A DNA stretch of 64,000 nucleotides, from assembly GCF_001434135.1 (NCBI RefSeq), contig NZ_AZEB01000008.1, positions 1 to 64,000 of the forward strand, written 5' to 3'. Both the position numbers and the translations under genes were made by a program. This document shows, piece after piece, positions 49,616 through 60,629 of this stretch; position 1 is the stretch's first letter, and each line of letters begins with the position of its first letter. The notes beneath the pieces are model-generated. The model did no database searches. It had not been told where the DNA came from and saw nothing but the letters and a program-made list of their open reading frames with translations. The stretch is from Lentilactobacillus kisonensis DSM 19906 = JCM 15041. GTDB lineage: Bacteria; Bacillota; Bacilli; Lactobacillales; Lactobacillaceae.

Positions 49616-50486
49616 CGGGATTTTCTCCTTTACGTGCTAACTCAGTGATTCTATCAGCAAGTTGGTCAATTGTCAGTGGCAGCTGACCAATCGGAACCCC
49701 TGCGTCAATTAATTGTTGGGCAAACTCGGCACTGGTGGGCAGATTGAGCTGCATCCGATAAACCCACTTGGGGTCCGCAAAGACTTCTGCCGGCGTTCCA
49801 GTTTGGACAATCTTTCCTTTGTCCATGACAACCACTTCTGACGCATAATTAACAACGTCATCCATTTGGTGAGTCACAAGAATGATCGTAATATGGTCAT
49901 GATCATGCAAATAACTGGCCAAGTCCATTATCTCCTTATGCCCCCGGGGGTCCAGACCAGCAGTTGGTTCGTCCAAAATCAGCACTTCCGGTTTCATGGC
50001 TAAAACGCCCGCAATCGCAACCCTTCTCATTTGCCCCCCCGAAAGATCAAAGGGCGATTTCTCTGACAAGGATTTATCCAGTCCTACCAATTTCATTGCC
50101 TCGATAGCTGCCTGTTCAGCCTCGGCGTCAACCATTCCATAATTTTTTGGGCCAAACATGATGTCCTTAATAACTGTTTCTTCAAATAACTGCTTTTCTG
50201 GAAATTGGAAAACCATTCCGACATGCCGTCGAAGTTCCTTAAGGTTCTTGTTAGTCGTTGTAGGGGTAATTGATCGATTATAGACGGTCACACTTCCCTG
50301 AGTAGGCTTTAATAAGGCATTAATATGTTGAACCAGCGTTGACTTGCCACTACCGGTATGACCAATAATAGCGGTAAATGAATTTGTCGGAATTTCAAGT
50401 GAAATATTGTCTAATGCATTCTGTGCATAAGGAGTGTTTGCCTGATAGGTATGGGTTACTTGGTTGAAACTAATTGCTTTATCCAT
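49608..50486 (-). CDS. ecfA2: ECF transporter ATP-binding protein EcfA2
   Basis: 292 residues. Walker A GHTGSGKST, Q-loop FQFPEKQLFEETV, signature LSGGQMRRVAIAGVLAM, Walker B ILDEPTAGLDP. Forms the ATPase heterodimer with EcfA1. It overlaps the ecfA1 end by 31 bases, suggesting coupled synthesis of the two halves. Confidence 0.96.
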   Translation of the reverse strand: MDKAISFNQVTHTYQANTPYAQNALDNISLEIPTNSFTAIIGHTGSGKSTLVQHINALLKPTQGSVTVYNRSITPTTTNKNLKELRRHVGMVFQFPEKQLFEETVIKDIMFGPKNYGMVDAEAEQAAIEAMKLVGLDKSLSEKSPFDLSGGQMRRVAIAGVLAMKPEVLILDEPTAGLDPRGHKEIMDLASYLHDHDHITIILVTHQMDDVVNYASEVVVMDKGKIVQTGTPAEVFADPKWVYRMQLNLPTSAEFAQQLIDAGVPIGQLPLTIDQLADRITELARKGENPDD

Positions 50487-51289
50487 GCGATTAACCCCTC
50501 ACGATCTAAATATTCCTTATCCAAATCAAAGTGCCGTCTTTTCAGTGCCGCAATCAATTGTGCCGTGTACGGTGCGTCTAGCCCAATCCGAGCCAATTGT
50601 TCCGTGTTGCTAAATATTTTTCCGGGGATGTCCTCATCAATCTTCTGCCCCTTATTAATAACAATTACTCGGTCTGCGCTGGCAGCTTCATCAATATCGT
50701 GAGTAATTGAGATAACAGTTAAATGATTTTTTTCTTTCAATTGGCGTACCAAATCAAGAATATCTTGCCGCCCCTGGGGATCTAACATGCTAGTAGCTTC
50801 ATCAAGAATAATTATTTTAGGGCTTAACGCAACAATTCCTGCGATCGCAACCCGTTGTTTTTGTCCGCCCGATAGATTCGCTGGTATTCGATCTCGAAAT
50901 TCCCACATATTGACGTTTTCTAAGCTTGTTTTAACAAGTTGATGCATTTTTTCGCGGTCAATTTGGCGATTCTCCAACCCAAACGCAACATCATCTTCAA
51001 CGGTTGCCCCGACAAATTGGTCTTCTGGGTTCTGGAAAACCATGCCAATTTTGTTTCGAATATCAAAAACGTTCTGATCGCTTACGAGTAAGCCATCCAC
51101 AAAGATTTGACCTTTTTTAAGAACATTTAACCCATCAATTAACCGGGCCAACGTACTTTTTCCGCTCCCGTTCTGTCCGATAAGCGCGAGCCATTCGCCT
51201 TCATGGACATCGAGAGAAAGCCCGTCAAATAATAACGGCTGGCCAGAATAATTAAACGAAATATTCTTAACTTGAATGATATCTTTCAT
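50456..51289 (-). CDS. ecfA1: ECF transporter ATP-binding protein EcfA1
   Basis: 277 residues from ATG 51289 with GAGGGA seven bases upstream (the ATG at 51304 precedes it). Walker A GQNGSGKST, Q-loop FQNPEDQFVGATVEDDV, signature LSGGQKQRVAIAGIVAL, Walker B IILDEATSMLDP. First gene of the ECF module, 182 bases after rplQ and preceded by a U-tract hairpin at 51331-51439. Confidence 0.96.
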   Translation of the reverse strand: MKDIIQVKNISFNYSGQPLLFDGLSLDVHEGEWLALIGQNGSGKSTLARLIDGLNVLKKGQIFVDGLLVSDQNVFDIRNKIGMVFQNPEDQFVGATVEDDVAFGLENRQIDREKMHQLVKTSLENVNMWEFRDRIPANLSGGQKQRVAIAGIVALSPKIIILDEATSMLDPQGRQDILDLVRQLKEKNHLTVISITHDIDEAASADRVIVINKGQKIDEDIPGKIFSNTEQLARIGLDAPYTAQLIAALKRRHFDLDKEYLDREGLIAWIKQLVSTK

Positions 51290-51330
51290 GGTTGGATCCC
51301 TCATTTTGGTGAATAAGTAGTTTTATGTAC

Positions 51331-51439
51331 AAAAAAATCACTTACAGGTAATCAGTGCATGGGATTAAATCCCACATTCAAACTAGACTAGGAATAAATT
51401 CCACCATCATAACGTTCTATACCAATAACCTGAGTGATT
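51331..51439 (-). terminator. Branched terminator or attenuator between rplQ and ecfA1
   Basis: On the minus strand AATCACT-CAGGT (from 51439) pairs with ACCTG-TA-AGTGATT, enclosing about 70 bases that can form two further hairpins (GGAATTTATTCC and TGGGATTTAATCCCA), then runs into TTTTTTT at 51331-51337. It starts about 33 bases past rplQ. It may end the ribosomal transcript or control read-through into ecfA1. Confidence 0.65.
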
Positions 51440-51471
51440 CTCGTGAAAATATGTGATTGAATTAAAGCAAG

Positions 51472-51855
51472 TTAGTCAACCAATTCAAGAATAACCATTG
51501 GTGCACCGTCACCGCGGCGAGGCATAGTCTTCAAGATTCGGGTATAACCACCATTGCGATCAGCATACTTAGTAGCTAACTCACCAAATACTTTTTGCAA
51601 AGCAGTGGTAACGGTAATATCATCACCGTCTTCTTTAACATCAGCAACAACATCACGAATGAATGCAGCAGCTTGTCGACGGGCGTGTAAATCACCGCGC
51701 TTACCAAGTGAAATCATCTTATCGGCAGTGGAACGAACTTCCTTCGCTTTTGCTTCAGTTGTAACGATTTGTTCATGAATAATCAAGTCAGTCGTTAGGT
51801 TTCGAAGCAATGAACGACGATGTGCGCTACTACGTTGTAATTTCCGATAACTCAT
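51472..51855 (-). CDS. rplQ: 50S ribosomal protein L17
   Basis: 127 residues. N-terminal [20 protein letters not shown] and C-terminal [21 protein letters not shown] are typical. It lies near the exit tunnel of the large subunit. Last gene of the alpha operon, 26 bases after rpoA. Confidence 0.98.
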   Translation of the reverse strand: MSYRKLQRSSAHRRSLLRNLTTDLIIHEQIVTTEAKAKEVRSTADKMISLGKRGDLHARRQAAAFIRDVVADVKEDGDDITVTTALQKVFGELATKYADRNGGYTRILKTMPRRGDGAPMVILELVD

Positions 51856-51881
51856 AATTTAGATGTCCTCCTTTTTGTTTG

Positions 51882-52832
51882 TTAGTCTTCTTTACGAAGT
51901 GAAAGGCCTAATGCAGCTAATTTTTCTTTGACCTCTTCAAGAGACTTTCGACCTAAGTTACGAACTTTCATCATATCAGCTTCAGTCTTTTCAGTAAGCT
52001 CTTGAACAGTATTAATGCCAGCACGCTTCAAACAATTGTAAGAACGAACGGATAGATCCAATTCCTCAATTGTCATTTCCAACATTTTTTCCTTGTGGGT
52101 CTCTTCTTTTTCAACCATAATTTCGGTATTCTTAGCTTCGTCAGTCAAGTCTACGAACATTTCAAGATGTTCAGTTAAAATCTTGGCTGCTAAACTAACG
52201 GCTTCACTTGGGGTGATTGAACCATCAGTCCAAACGTCCAAAGTTAACTTATCAAAATCATCACGTTGTCCAACCCGAGTGCTCTCAACTTGATAGTTGA
52301 CACGTTCGATTGGGGTATAAATTGAATCGACCGGAAGCACACCAATAGGCATCTCTGAACTACGTTTCTTGTTCTCAACAGCTGAAACATAGCCGCGACC
52401 CTTATTAGCAGTTAATCGCATGTGGAAAGTCGCACCATCGGCAACTGTTGCAATGTGTAGGTCAGGATTTAAAACCGTCACATCACTATCGCCTTGGATA
52501 TCACCGGCAGTAACATCAGCGGGACCAATGACGTCGATCTCTAAATTCTCTTCTTCATCTTCTGGTCCATCTAATTTCAAAGAAATTTTCTTAACATTCA
52601 GGATAATCTGAGTAACATCTTCAACTACTCCCTTAATAGTTGAAAATTCATGAAGAACATCATCAATTTGAATGCTCGTAACAGCAGCACCAGGGAGTGA
52701 TGATAATAGTGTTCGTCGTAAAGAATTACCAAGGGTAGTCCCATAGCCACGTTCAAGTGGTTCAACTACGACTTCACCGTAGTTCTTTGTCTCTTCTATC
52801 TTATGAATGTTAGGCTTTTCAAATTCAATCAT
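51882..52832 (-). CDS. rpoA: DNA-directed RNA polymerase subunit alpha
   Basis: 316 residues from ATG 52832 (MIEFEKPNI, the usual start); an in-frame ATG three codons earlier is close to the AAAGGGG site and cannot be fully excluded. N-terminal dimerisation domain ([13 protein letters not shown]) and C-terminal domain ([27 protein letters not shown]) that binds UP elements and regulators. Confidence 0.97.
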   Translation of the reverse strand: MIEFEKPNIHKIEETKNYGEVVVEPLERGYGTTLGNSLRRTLLSSLPGAAVTSIQIDDVLHEFSTIKGVVEDVTQIILNVKKISLKLDGPEDEEENLEIDVIGPADVTAGDIQGDSDVTVLNPDLHIATVADGATFHMRLTANKGRGYVSAVENKKRSSEMPIGVLPVDSIYTPIERVNYQVESTRVGQRDDFDKLTLDVWTDGSITPSEAVSLAAKILTEHLEMFVDLTDEAKNTEIMVEKEETHKEKMLEMTIEELDLSVRSYNCLKRAGINTVQELTEKTEADMMKVRNLGRKSLEEVKEKLAALGLSLRKED

Positions 52833-52926
52833 TCTTATCATTAACCCCTTTCAAAACGCGTGAGTCTACATGCAAAATATCAATATACTCAAACAAAATA
52901 AACTTCACTATATTGAATGTCTCTAA

Positions 52927-53316
52927 TTAAACTCGACGACGCTTTGGAGGACGAGATCCATTGTGAGGTACCGGAGTAACATCACGAATAGCAGTGACTT
53001 CCAAACCAGTAGCTTGAAGTGCACGAATAGCAGCTTCACGACCAGAACCTGGTCCTTTAACAGCTACTTCAACGGATTTCATACCATGTTCCATTGAAGC
53101 TTTTGCAGCTGCTTCAGCAGCCATTTGAGCAGCAAATGGTGTTGATTTACGACTTCCACGGAAGCCCAATGCACCAGCTGATGACCAGGAAACAGCGTTC
53201 CCTTGGGCGTCAGTAATCATAACTAAAGTATTGTTAAATGTTGAGTGAATATGAGCAATTCCAGTTGCAATATTTTTTTTAGCCCGGCGCTTGCGACTTG
53301 TCTTTTTGTTTACCAT
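52927..53316 (-). CDS. rpsK: 30S ribosomal protein S11
   Basis: 129 residues. [18 protein letters not shown] and the C-terminal [17 protein letters not shown] are diagnostic. Part of the small-subunit platform; 25 bases after rpsM. Confidence 0.98.
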   Translation of the reverse strand: MVNKKTSRKRRAKKNIATGIAHIHSTFNNTLVMITDAQGNAVSWSSAGALGFRGSRKSTPFAAQMAAEAAAKASMEHGMKSVEVAVKGPGSGREAAIRALQATGLEVTAIRDVTPVPHNGSRPPKRRRV

Positions 53317-53341
53317 AAAAACAGATGACCTCCTTTATTTA

Positions 53342-53704
53342 TTATTTTCTTCTGCCTGCGGCAACCTTGCTGCCTTTACGAGTGCGGGCATTGTTCTTGG
53401 TATGTTGACCACGAACGGGTAGGCCACGACGATGACGCATTCCTCGATATGAACCAATTTCTTGAAGGCGCTTGATATTCATACTTACTTCACGACGTAA
53501 GTCACCTTCAATTTTTAGGTTACTAACAATTTCACGGATTTTGTCTTCTTGATCTGGTGTTAAATCACGCACACGAACATCTTCTGATACCCCAGCTTGA
53601 GCTAAGATTTTCTCAGAAGTGCTTGTACCGATACCAAATATATATGTTAATCCGATGACAATTCGCTTATCACGGGGTAAATCAATTCCGGCAATACGAG
53701 CCAT
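53342..53704 (-). CDS. rpsM: 30S ribosomal protein S13
   Basis: 120 residues. [14 protein letters not shown] at the N-terminus, [20 protein letters not shown] and a basic tail reaching the tRNA sites. It follows rpmJ by 24 bases. Confidence 0.98.
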   Translation of the reverse strand: MARIAGIDLPRDKRIVIGLTYIFGIGTSTSEKILAQAGVSEDVRVRDLTPDQEDKIREIVSNLKIEGDLRREVSMNIKRLQEIGSYRGMRHRRGLPVRGQHTKNNARTRKGSKVAAGRRK

Positions 53705-53728
53705 TGAGCATACACCTCCTGTTTACGT

Positions 53729-53848
53729 TTATTTACCTTGGCGTTGTTTATGCTTCGGGTTTGCTGAGCAAATAATCATTACTCGGCCTTTTCGCTTAAT
53801 TACTTTACAATGTTCACACATTGGTTTTACTGATGGTCGTACTTTCAT
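53729..53848 (-). CDS. rpmJ: 50S ribosomal protein L36
   Basis: 39 residues, read directly from the sequence between infA and rps[21 protein letters not shown], then a segment with [14 protein letters not shown]. The zinc ligands Cys-x2-Cys...Cys...His are kept. ATG 53848 follows a GAGGA ribosome binding site. This is the conserved gene order infA-rpmJ-rpsM. Confidence 0.97.
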   Translation of the reverse strand: MKVRPSVKPMCEHCKVIKRKGRVMIICSANPKHKQRQGK

Positions 53849-53883
53849 TTTTAATCCTCCTCGAAAAATGATGAAGACAAGAA

Positions 53884-54102
53884 TTACTTAAACCGATAAG
53901 TAATTCTACCCTTACTCAAATCGTAAGGAGACATCTCAACAGTAACTTTGTCACCAGGAAGAATTCGAATGTAATGCATTCGGATCTTTCCTGAGACATG
54001 AGCTAAAATTTCATGTCCGTTTTCAAGTTCGACACGAAACATTGCATTAGGCAATGTTTCAACCACTTTTCCTTCAACTTCAATAACATTATCTTTAGCC
54101 AC
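53884..54102 (-). CDS. infA: Translation initiation factor IF-1
   Basis: 72 residues, OB fold: [20 protein letters not shown], then [20 protein letters not shown]. It occupies the ribosomal A site during initiation. Spaced 124 bases from adk. Confidence 0.98.
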   Translation of the reverse strand: MAKDNVIEVEGKVVETLPNAMFRVELENGHEILAHVSGKIRMHYIRILPGDKVTVEMSPYDLSKGRITYRFK

Positions 54103-54226
54103 TCAATAACACCTCCAATGTTAAATTTAGATTGAATTAAATAATTTAACTTGACAAACCTTTGATAGTCTACCACATCCATCTTATTTCATCAATCTAA
54201 TAGTCTCAACACCTTACGAATAGCTA

Positions 54227-54883
54227 TTAAAGTGAGCTAAGAATTTGATCTACTTTTTGCCAAACTTCATCAATAGATTGACTACCATCGACATTAAACA
54301 ATAAGTTACGATCCTTGTAATAAGAAATCAGTGGGGTATTCATCTTGATATTAACTTTAAGTCGGGTCTTAACGGCCTCGGGCTTATCATCTTCACGTTG
54401 ATAAAATTCATGACCGCCACAAACATCACAAGTCCCTGGAACTTTTGGCATGTGATACAACTTATGATAAGTAGCACCACACTTTTTACAAATGAACCGA
54501 CCAGTTAACCGATCAGTCAACAGTTTAGGATCAACATCAATGTTAATCACTGCAGACAATGGCTTATTAAGATCTTCCGTCATCTGTGCTAAGGCATCCG
54601 CTTGCTCTAAAGTTCGCGGATAACCGTCTAATAGAAATCCTGGCTTCGTATCATCCTCAGCCAATCGTTCCTTAACGATCCCATTCGTTACTTCATCAGG
54701 AACCAAATTACCCTTATCTGTATATTCCTTAGCTTTTAATCCAAGAGCGGTCTCATTAGAAATCGCTTCTCGAAACATGTCGCCAGTTGAAATATGGGGA
54801 ATTTGGTATTTATCAACAATATATTGAGCCTGAGTTCCCTTACCGGCTCCTGGCAATCCCATCAAAATTAAATTCAATGACAT
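54227..54883 (-). CDS. adk: Adenylate kinase
   Basis: 218 residues. P-loop [16 protein letters not shown], and a long LID with a four-Cys zinc site (CKKC and CDVC), the Gram-positive type. It interconverts AMP, ATP and ADP. It follows secY by 37 bases. Confidence 0.98.
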   Translation of the reverse strand: MSLNLILMGLPGAGKGTQAQYIVDKYQIPHISTGDMFREAISNETALGLKAKEYTDKGNLVPDEVTNGIVKERLAEDDTKPGFLLDGYPRTLEQADALAQMTEDLNKPLSAVINIDVDPKLLTDRLTGRFICKKCGATYHKLYHMPKVPGTCDVCGGHEFYQREDDKPEAVKTRLKVNIKMNTPLISYYKDRNLLFNVDGSQSIDEVWQKVDQILSSL

Positions 54884-54920
54884 CTAACAATTCCTCCTTG
54901 CTGTATACAATCTTTAATTA

Positions 54921-56237
54921 CTATTCATCAGTTGGTCGGGGACCATGGATAAAGCCAACATACTCACGCTTCATCATCAAACCACGAATTTGACGAATTG
55001 TTTCGATTGCAACACCAACAACGATTAGTAAACTAGTTCCACCAAGTCCAATTGATTCATCCAAGTTCCATAAATTTTGTGCAATTAATGGAATTAACGA
55101 AATAACTCCTAGGAATAAAGCACCAACGGTACTCAATTTCATCAAAAGAGTTGAAACATAGGATTGGGTTTCATGCCCTGGCCAAACACCAGGAATATAA
55201 CTTCCTTGCTTCTGTAAGTTCTCAGAAAGTTTCTCTGGGTTAACCTGAACAAACGCATAGAAGAATGTAAACATGATAATCAAAATGGTATAGAACGCTG
55301 CTCCAGTTGGTGTCTGCATATTAAACACATTATTTAATATTTGGAACCAAGTAGCAGTTGAATAGTTATTTGTAAATGCCATCAAAATGGTTTGGGGAGT
55401 TGCAATAAAGGAACTAGCAAAGATAACTGGAATAACACCAGCAACGTTAACCTTTAATGGTAGGTAACTGCTGTCAGGTGATCCTGATACCCTTCGTGTG
55501 TATTGAATTGGCACTCGCCGTTCGGCCTGTTGTACCCAGGTCACAAACGTAACAATTGCTAAAACAATGATCAGAAGTGCAATTGCAAATAAAATTGGTT
55601 GCCATAAATCAGAACCAGTTACCCCAACAAAGTACTGTTGCCACAATGATTGCAAACCAACAGGGATTCTAGCGACAATCCCGGCGAAAATGATCATGGA
55701 AATTCCATTTCCAATCCCTCGCTCGGTAATCATGTCACCCATCCAAGTGGTCAGCATTGTTCCACCAGTCAAGATCAATCCGATAATAACAAATGTTTTG
55801 ATGCTGGGGTTGTTAACTAGGTTTAAACTACTCAACTGGTTAAAACCAGCCGTAATTCCAACAGATTGGAAGAAAGCCAGAATAACAGTCAGGTAACGGG
55901 TGTGTTGGTTTAATTTCCGACGACCAACTTCACCTTGCTTACCCCATTCAACATACCGCGGAACAATATCCATCTGCAGTAATTGGATAATGATTTGTGC
56001 AGTGATGTAAGGAGATACTCCCATCGCAAAGATCGAATAGTTTGTAAGTCCACCACCACTAAATGTATTCAGAATGCTAACTAGTCCTGATGAAGCGACT
56101 GATTGAAGTGCCTTCGCGTTAATACCGGGAACCGTTATGTACGCTCCCAATCGGAATATCACTAAAACAAAGAGCGTAAATAAGATTTTATTCCGAATTT
56201 CTTTAACCTTGAATGCACCTGCCAAAGTCGAGAGCAT
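54921..56237 (-). CDS. secY: Preprotein translocase subunit SecY
   Basis: 438 residues with ten membrane segments. Typical motifs: GVSPYITAQIIIQLLQM and VNPEKLSENLQKQGSYIPG. It forms the Sec channel that would export the surface proteins at 1-7.6 kb. The start overlaps the rplO stop by one base. Confidence 0.98.
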   Translation of the reverse strand: MLSTLAGAFKVKEIRNKILFTLFVLVIFRLGAYITVPGINAKALQSVASSGLVSILNTFSGGGLTNYSIFAMGVSPYITAQIIIQLLQMDIVPRYVEWGKQGEVGRRKLNQHTRYLTVILAFFQSVGITAGFNQLSSLNLVNNPSIKTFVIIGLILTGGTMLTTWMGDMITERGIGNGISMIIFAGIVARIPVGLQSLWQQYFVGVTGSDLWQPILFAIALLIIVLAIVTFVTWVQQAERRVPIQYTRRVSGSPDSSYLPLKVNVAGVIPVIFASSFIATPQTILMAFTNNYSTATWFQILNNVFNMQTPTGAAFYTILIIMFTFFYAFVQVNPEKLSENLQKQGSYIPGVWPGHETQSYVSTLLMKLSTVGALFLGVISLIPLIAQNLWNLDESIGLGGTSLLIVVGVAIETIRQIRGLMMKREYVGFIHGPRPTDE

Positions 56238-56671
56238 TAAACCACCTCGATTTTACCGCCCGCATTTTCAATAACGGATTGTGCAGCTTTTGAAAACTTA
56301 TTAGCCTTAACGGTTAATTTCTTAGTAAGTTCACCATTACCAAGAATCTTAATACCAGCCTTGGTGTTTTTTACGATTCCAGAAGTTTGAAGTAATTCAG
56401 GTGTTACTTCAGTACCATCATCGAAAGTCTCAAGTTTAGCAACGTTAACCACAGCATATTCTTTACGGTTAATGTTGTTAAATCCACGTTTAGGTGTTCG
56501 ACGGTACAATGGCATTTGGCCACCTTCGAATCCTACACGAGTCTTTCCACGTGCTTTTTGTCCCTTTTGACCACGACCAGCAGTCTTACCTTTACCTGCT
56601 GAACGGCCGCGACCCTTACGAGTACGTAATGAACGAGAACCTTCTGCAGCCTTCAATTCATGTAATTTCAT
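56237..56671 (-). CDS. rplO: 50S ribosomal protein L15
   Basis: 144 residues. [13 protein letters not shown] followed by the Gly/Lys/Arg-rich N-terminal extension ([16 protein letters not shown]) that penetrates the rRNA, then a globular domain. 27 bases after rpmD. Confidence 0.98.
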   Translation of the reverse strand: MKLHELKAAEGSRSLRTRKGRGRSAGKGKTAGRGQKGQKARGKTRVGFEGGQMPLYRRTPKRGFNNINRKEYAVVNVAKLETFDDGTEVTPELLQTSGIVKNTKAGIKILGNGELTKKLTVKANKFSKAAQSVIENAGGKIEVV

Positions 56672-56698
56672 GAAATTGGCACCTCCTTACGAATTTAT

Positions 56699-56884
56699 TT
56701 AGTCTTTAATTTGTTCTACTTCAATTAAGTGAGCGATCTGAAATAATGCCCCACGAATAGATTCGTTATCTGGTTTGACAACGGTACTATTAACTCGACC
56801 AAGGCCAAGTGCCTTCACAATTTTGCGTTGCTTTGGGAGGCGGTGAGTTACGCTACGTTTTAAAGTAATTTTTAATTGAGCCAT
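56699..56884 (-). CDS. rpmD: 50S ribosomal protein L30
   Basis: 61 residues. [20 protein letters not shown] and [15 protein letters not shown] are typical of bacterial L30. It lies 14 bases after rpsE. Confidence 0.98.
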   Translation of the reverse strand: MAQLKITLKRSVTHRLPKQRKIVKALGLGRVNSTVVKPDNESIRGALFQIAHLIEVEQIKD

Positions 56885-56898
56885 TTAAAACACCCTCC

Positions 56899-57402
56899 TT
56901 ATTCAGCTAAATGTTGGGTTGAAACACCACGTAAAGCTGAAACTTCTTCAGCACTCTTCAATTCAACCAAGCCTTGGAATGTTGCTCGGATAACGTTGAT
57001 AGGAGTATTAGAACCCAATCGTTTACTAGTAACATCATCGACGCCAGCTAATTCCATAACGGAACGAACGGCACCACCAGCTGCAACTCCAGAACCTTCT
57101 TCAGCGGGCTTTAACATAATCCGGCCACCACCAAATGTTCCTAAAACTTCGTGAGGAATTGTTGTACCAACAATCGGAACCTCAATCAAGTTTTTACGAG
57201 CTGCTTCAACGGCTTTACGAATTGCTTCGGGAACTTCTTGTGCTTTACCAGTTCCAAAACCAACGTGACCGTGCTTGTCACCGACAACTACCAAGGCGGC
57301 AAAACGAAGACGACGACCACCTTTAACAACTTTAGTGATCCGGTTGATAGATACAACGTTGTCTTCAAGCTCTAACTTTTCTGGATCAATAAATTTCTTC
57401 AT
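56899..57402 (-). CDS. rpsE: 30S ribosomal protein S5
   Basis: 167 residues. N-terminal double-stranded RNA-binding-like domain ([16 protein letters not shown]) and [17 protein letters not shown]. It helps maintain decoding fidelity and mRNA entry. 20 bases after rplR. Confidence 0.98.
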   Translation of the reverse strand: MKKFIDPEKLELEDNVVSINRITKVVKGGRRLRFAALVVVGDKHGHVGFGTGKAQEVPEAIRKAVEAARKNLIEVPIVGTTIPHEVLGTFGGGRIMLKPAEEGSGVAAGGAVRSVMELAGVDDVTSKRLGSNTPINVIRATFQGLVELKSAEEVSALRGVSTQHLAE

Positions 57403-57422
57403 GTGCGGTTATTCCTCCTTTA

Positions 57423-57779
57423 TTAGAATTCTAGCCCATTTTCACGAGCTGCGTCTGCAAGAGCTTGAACACGACCATGGTACAAATAACCACCACGATC
57501 GAAAACAACCTTTTTGATGTTCTTTTCGCTTGCACGTTGAGCTACTAATTTACCAACACCGGCTGCTTGTTCAGTCTTGTTTCCATCGCTGACTGCAGAA
57601 TCTAGTGTTGAGGCACTAACAAGCGTTACACCCGCTACGTCATCAATTACTTGAGCGTAGATGTTCTTATTTGAACGAAAAACATTTAAGCGTGGGCACT
57701 CGGCAGTACCAGAAATTTTGTTGCGGACACGGTTATGACGACGTTTCCGACTCTTATTTTTATCTGGTTTAGAAATCAA
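57423..57779 (-). CDS. rplR: 50S ribosomal protein L18
   Basis: 118 residues from TTG 57779, preceded by GAGGTGA at good spacing; an in-frame GTG three codons earlier overlaps that site. [14 protein letters not shown] and [20 protein letters not shown] are diagnostic. It binds 5S rRNA. Confidence 0.96.
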   Translation of the reverse strand: MISKPDKNKSRKRRHNRVRNKISGTAECPRLNVFRSNKNIYAQVIDDVAGVTLVSASTLDSAVSDGNKTEQAAGVGKLVAQRASEKNIKKVVFDRGGYLYHGRVQALADAARENGLEF

Positions 57780-57813
57780 AATAGTCACCTCAAAATTTTA
57801 TTAGGCCGGTATT

Positions 57814-58353
57814 TTACTTACCAGTCTTACCTTCCTTACGAATAATATGTTCGTTTTCATAACGAATTCCTTTACCTTTATATGGTTCAGGTGAACGAAT
57901 TGCACGAACGGATGCAGCAAAGTCACCAACGTGTTGTTTGCTGATACCACTGATATGGATCGTGGTATTATCTGGAACATCCAATGTAATGTCTTCTGGA
58001 ACAGCCATTTCAACTGGGTTTGAATAACCAACGTTAAGCGTTAAAGTTTTACCTTTAAGCTGGGCACGGTATCCAACACCAACCAGTTTCAATGTCTTCT
58101 TAAAGCCATTAGTAACTCCCTCAACCATGTTGTTGAAGTTAGCTCGAGACGTCCCATGCAAAGCACGGACCTTATCGTTGTAATCGCCAATCGGCTCGAA
58201 GTTTACTTCGTTATCGGTAACGTTCATCTTAATCTGTGATGACATTTCACGACTCAAAGTACCCTTGGAACCTTTGACAGTTACAGTGTTACCATCTGTT
58301 TTAACCTCAACACCCTTAGGTAAAACAACTGTTTTATAACCAATTCGACTCAT
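57814..58353 (-). CDS. rplF: 50S ribosomal protein L6
   Basis: 179 residues, two alike domains: [17 protein letters not shown], and the C-terminal signature [14 protein letters not shown]. It lies near the sarcin-ricin loop. 29 bases after rpsH. Confidence 0.98.
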   Translation of the reverse strand: MSRIGYKTVVLPKGVEVKTDGNTVTVKGSKGTLSREMSSQIKMNVTDNEVNFEPIGDYNDKVRALHGTSRANFNNMVEGVTNGFKKTLKLVGVGYRAQLKGKTLTLNVGYSNPVEMAVPEDITLDVPDNTTIHISGISKQHVGDFAASVRAIRSPEPYKGKGIRYENEHIIRKEGKTGK

Positions 58354-58382
58354 CTATCACACCTCCAATTTTAATGAATTTA

Positions 58383-58781
58383 TTACCAAACGTATGCTAG
58401 CACTTCGCCGCCAATTTTTTGGGCACGTGCTTGCTTATCAGTAATCACACCATTTGATGTAGAAATAATTGCAATTCCTAGACCATTTAAAACCTTAGGA
58501 ACAGCATCTGCTTTTACATATGAACGCAGACCTGGTTTTGAAATTCGCTTCAAACCAGTAATGACACGTTGCTTATCCTTTCCGTATTTCAGGAAAACGC
58601 GGATAACGCCTTGCTTGTCATCTTCGATATATTCAACATCGCGAACAAAACCCTCACGTTTGAGAATTTCAGCAATGTCTCGTTTGATTTTTGATGCAGG
58701 AACTTCAACTGTTTCATGGTAAACCATGTTCGCATTACGAATACGAGTTAAAAAGTCTGCAATTGGATCAGTCATAGACAT
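58383..58781 (-). CDS. rpsH: 30S ribosomal protein S8
   Basis: 132 residues. [18 protein letters not shown] and the C-terminal [17 protein letters not shown] with EVLAYVW. A primary 16S rRNA-binding protein and, in many bacteria, the translational regulator of the spc operon. Confidence 0.98.
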   Translation of the reverse strand: MSMTDPIADFLTRIRNANMVYHETVEVPASKIKRDIAEILKREGFVRDVEYIEDDKQGVIRVFLKYGKDKQRVITGLKRISKPGLRSYVKADAVPKVLNGLGIAIISTSNGVITDKQARAQKIGGEVLAYVW

Positions 58782-58807
58782 CAGCGCACAACCTCCTTTT
58801 TAATATA

Positions 58808-58993
58808 TTACCAACTAGCTTTCTTCATGCCGGGAATTTGACCTTTATGGGCAAGTTCACGAATGCAAAGACGGCATAAATGAAATTTCTTGTATACTGA
58901 ACGAGGTCGTCCACAGCGTTCACAACGGGTATAATTCTGGGTTGAAAACTTTGCAGGGCGTTCACTTTTTACAATTAATGATTTTTTAGCCAA
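58808..58993 (-). CDS. rpsN: 30S ribosomal protein S14, zinc-binding type
   Basis: 61 residues, the short S14 form with a complete zinc knuckle: CERC and CRLC. Ends [11 protein letters not shown], typical. Located between rplE and rpsH. A zinc-free paralogue, if present, is not in this window. Confidence 0.98.
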   Translation of the reverse strand: MAKKSLIVKSERPAKFSTQNYTRCERCGRPRSVYKKFHLCRLCIRELAHKGQIPGMKKASW

Positions 58994-59008
58994 TGTGAAA
59001 CCTCCTCA

Positions 59009-59551
59009 TTATCTAGCAAATGGCATACCGAATTGAGCTAACAACTCATGTGACTCTTCATCGGTATTTGCTGTAGTTACGATTACAATATCCATCCCTC
59101 GAACACGGTTGACATTATCATAATCAATTTCTGGGAAAATTAATTGTTCCCGAACACCCAATGTGTAATTTCCACGGCCATCAAAAGCTCGACTGCTTAC
59201 ACCATGGAAGTCACGAACACGTGGCAGGGAAACGTTAATTAACTTGTCCAAGAAGTCATACATCCGATCGCCTCGAAGTGTTACCTTCGCACCAATCGCA
59301 TTACCTTCACGTAATCTGAATCCGGCAATTGACTTTTTAGCCTTTGTAATCAATGGCTTTTGACCAGAGATAAGGGCCAATTCAGAAACAGCTTCATCCA
59401 AATTTTTAGCGTTAGTAACTGCATCACCAACACCCATGTTCAAAACGATCTTATCGATCTGTGGGGCTTGCATCACTGATTTATAGCTAAATTTTTCCAT
59501 CATATGTGGGGTAATTTCGCTATTGAATTTTTCTCGTAAACGACTTGACAT
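59009..59551 (-). CDS. rplE: 50S ribosomal protein L5
   Basis: 180 residues. [34 protein letters not shown] and the C-terminal [15 protein letters not shown] region are typical. It binds 5S rRNA and touches P-site tRNA. Confidence 0.98.
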   Translation of the reverse strand: MSSRLREKFNSEITPHMMEKFSYKSVMQAPQIDKIVLNMGVGDAVTNAKNLDEAVSELALISGQKPLITKAKKSIAGFRLREGNAIGAKVTLRGDRMYDFLDKLINVSLPRVRDFHGVSSRAFDGRGNYTLGVREQLIFPEIDYDNVNRVRGMDIVIVTTANTDEESHELLAQFGMPFAR

Positions 59552-59580
59552 TTAAAAGGGTTCCTCCTTTCGCTATGGGT

Positions 59581-59889
59581 TTAATCGATCGCTTTTTGCG
59601 ATTTCTTTGAGTAACGTACTTTTTTACCATCCTCAACTTTAATACCAATACGAGTTGGTTCGTTGGTTGATGGGTCAATTAGCATAACATTTGAAACGTG
59701 GATTGGGGCTTCTGCATCAACAATACCACCCTGTGGGTTTGTAGAAGAAGCTTTGGTATGTTTTTTAACTTTGTTGATACCTTCAACAATCACACGATCT
59801 TTTGAAGCGATAGTCTTTGTAACTGTCCCTTCCTTACCCTTGTCCTTACCACTAATAACACGGACTTTGTCACCAGTTTTAATGAACAT
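59581..59889 (-). CDS. rplX: 50S ribosomal protein L24
   Basis: 102 residues. KOW motif in [19 protein letters not shown], followed by [10 protein letters not shown]. It starts 50S assembly by binding 23S rRNA. 30 bases after rplN. Confidence 0.98.
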   Translation of the reverse strand: MFIKTGDKVRVISGKDKGKEGTVTKTIASKDRVIVEGINKVKKHTKASSTNPQGGIVDAEAPIHVSNVMLIDPSTNEPTRIGIKVEDGKKVRYSKKSQKAID

Positions 59890-59919
59890 CTACGGCACCT
59901 CCTTATATCCTGGTTGTGA

Positions 59920-60288
59920 TTAAAGTACTTCTGGGGCTAATGAAACAATCTTCATGAAGTTGTTATCACGTAATTCACGAGCAACCGGGCCAAAGATACG
60001 AGTGCCTTGGGGACTCTTGTCATCACGAATCAAAACAGCAGCATTTTCATCAAAACGGATGTATGAACCATCTGTACGGCGAGTAACTGACTTAGTACGC
60101 ACGATAACTGCCTTAACGACATCACCCTTTTTGACAACGCCACCTGGTGTTGCTTGTTTTACAGTAGCAACGATAGTATCGCCGATTCCGGCATACCTTC
60201 TTGTTGAGCCACCTAAAACTTTAATAGTAAGCAATTCTCTTGCACCTGAGTTGTCGGCAACTTTTAATCGACTTTCTTGTTGAATCAC
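59920..60288 (-). CDS. rplN: 50S ribosomal protein L14
   Basis: 122 residues. [20 protein letters not shown] and the C-terminal [10 protein letters not shown]. It forms an intersubunit bridge. 50 bases after rpsQ. Confidence 0.98.
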   Translation of the reverse strand: MIQQESRLKVADNSGARELLTIKVLGGSTRRYAGIGDTIVATVKQATPGGVVKKGDVVKAVIVRTKSVTRRTDGSYIRFDENAAVLIRDDKSPQGTRIFGPVARELRDNNFMKIVSLAPEVL

Positions 60289-60338
60289 AGGTATATCCTC
60301 CCTTCATCGTTAAAATAGAATACGATAATTAATTTAAG

Positions 60339-60605
60339 TTAAATGATAACCGCTTTTTCAACAATTTTGATCAAACGGAAACGTTTCGTCTTTGACAATG
60401 GACGAGTTTCCATAATCTGAACTGTATCGCCGATTTTAGCTTCATTATTTTCATCATGAGCAGTGAATTTCTTTGAGTAACGAACACGCTTGCCGTATCG
60501 TGGGTGAGTCTTGTAAGTTGAAACTTCGACGGTGATGGTCTTGTTACTCTTGTCAGAAACAACACGTCCCTGATAAACTTTACGCTCGTTGCGTTCTTCA
60601 GCCAT
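60339..60605 (-). CDS. rpsQ: 30S ribosomal protein S17
   Basis: 88 residues. OB fold with [18 protein letters not shown] and [16 protein letters not shown], then [14 protein letters not shown] primary 16S rRNA binder. 24 bases after rpmC. Confidence 0.98.
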   Translation of the reverse strand: MAEERNERKVYQGRVVSDKSNKTITVEVSTYKTHPRYGKRVRYSKKFTAHDENNEAKIGDTVQIMETRPLSKTKRFRLIKIVEKAVII

Positions 60606-60629
60606 TAATTATACCTCCCTTATCGTATT

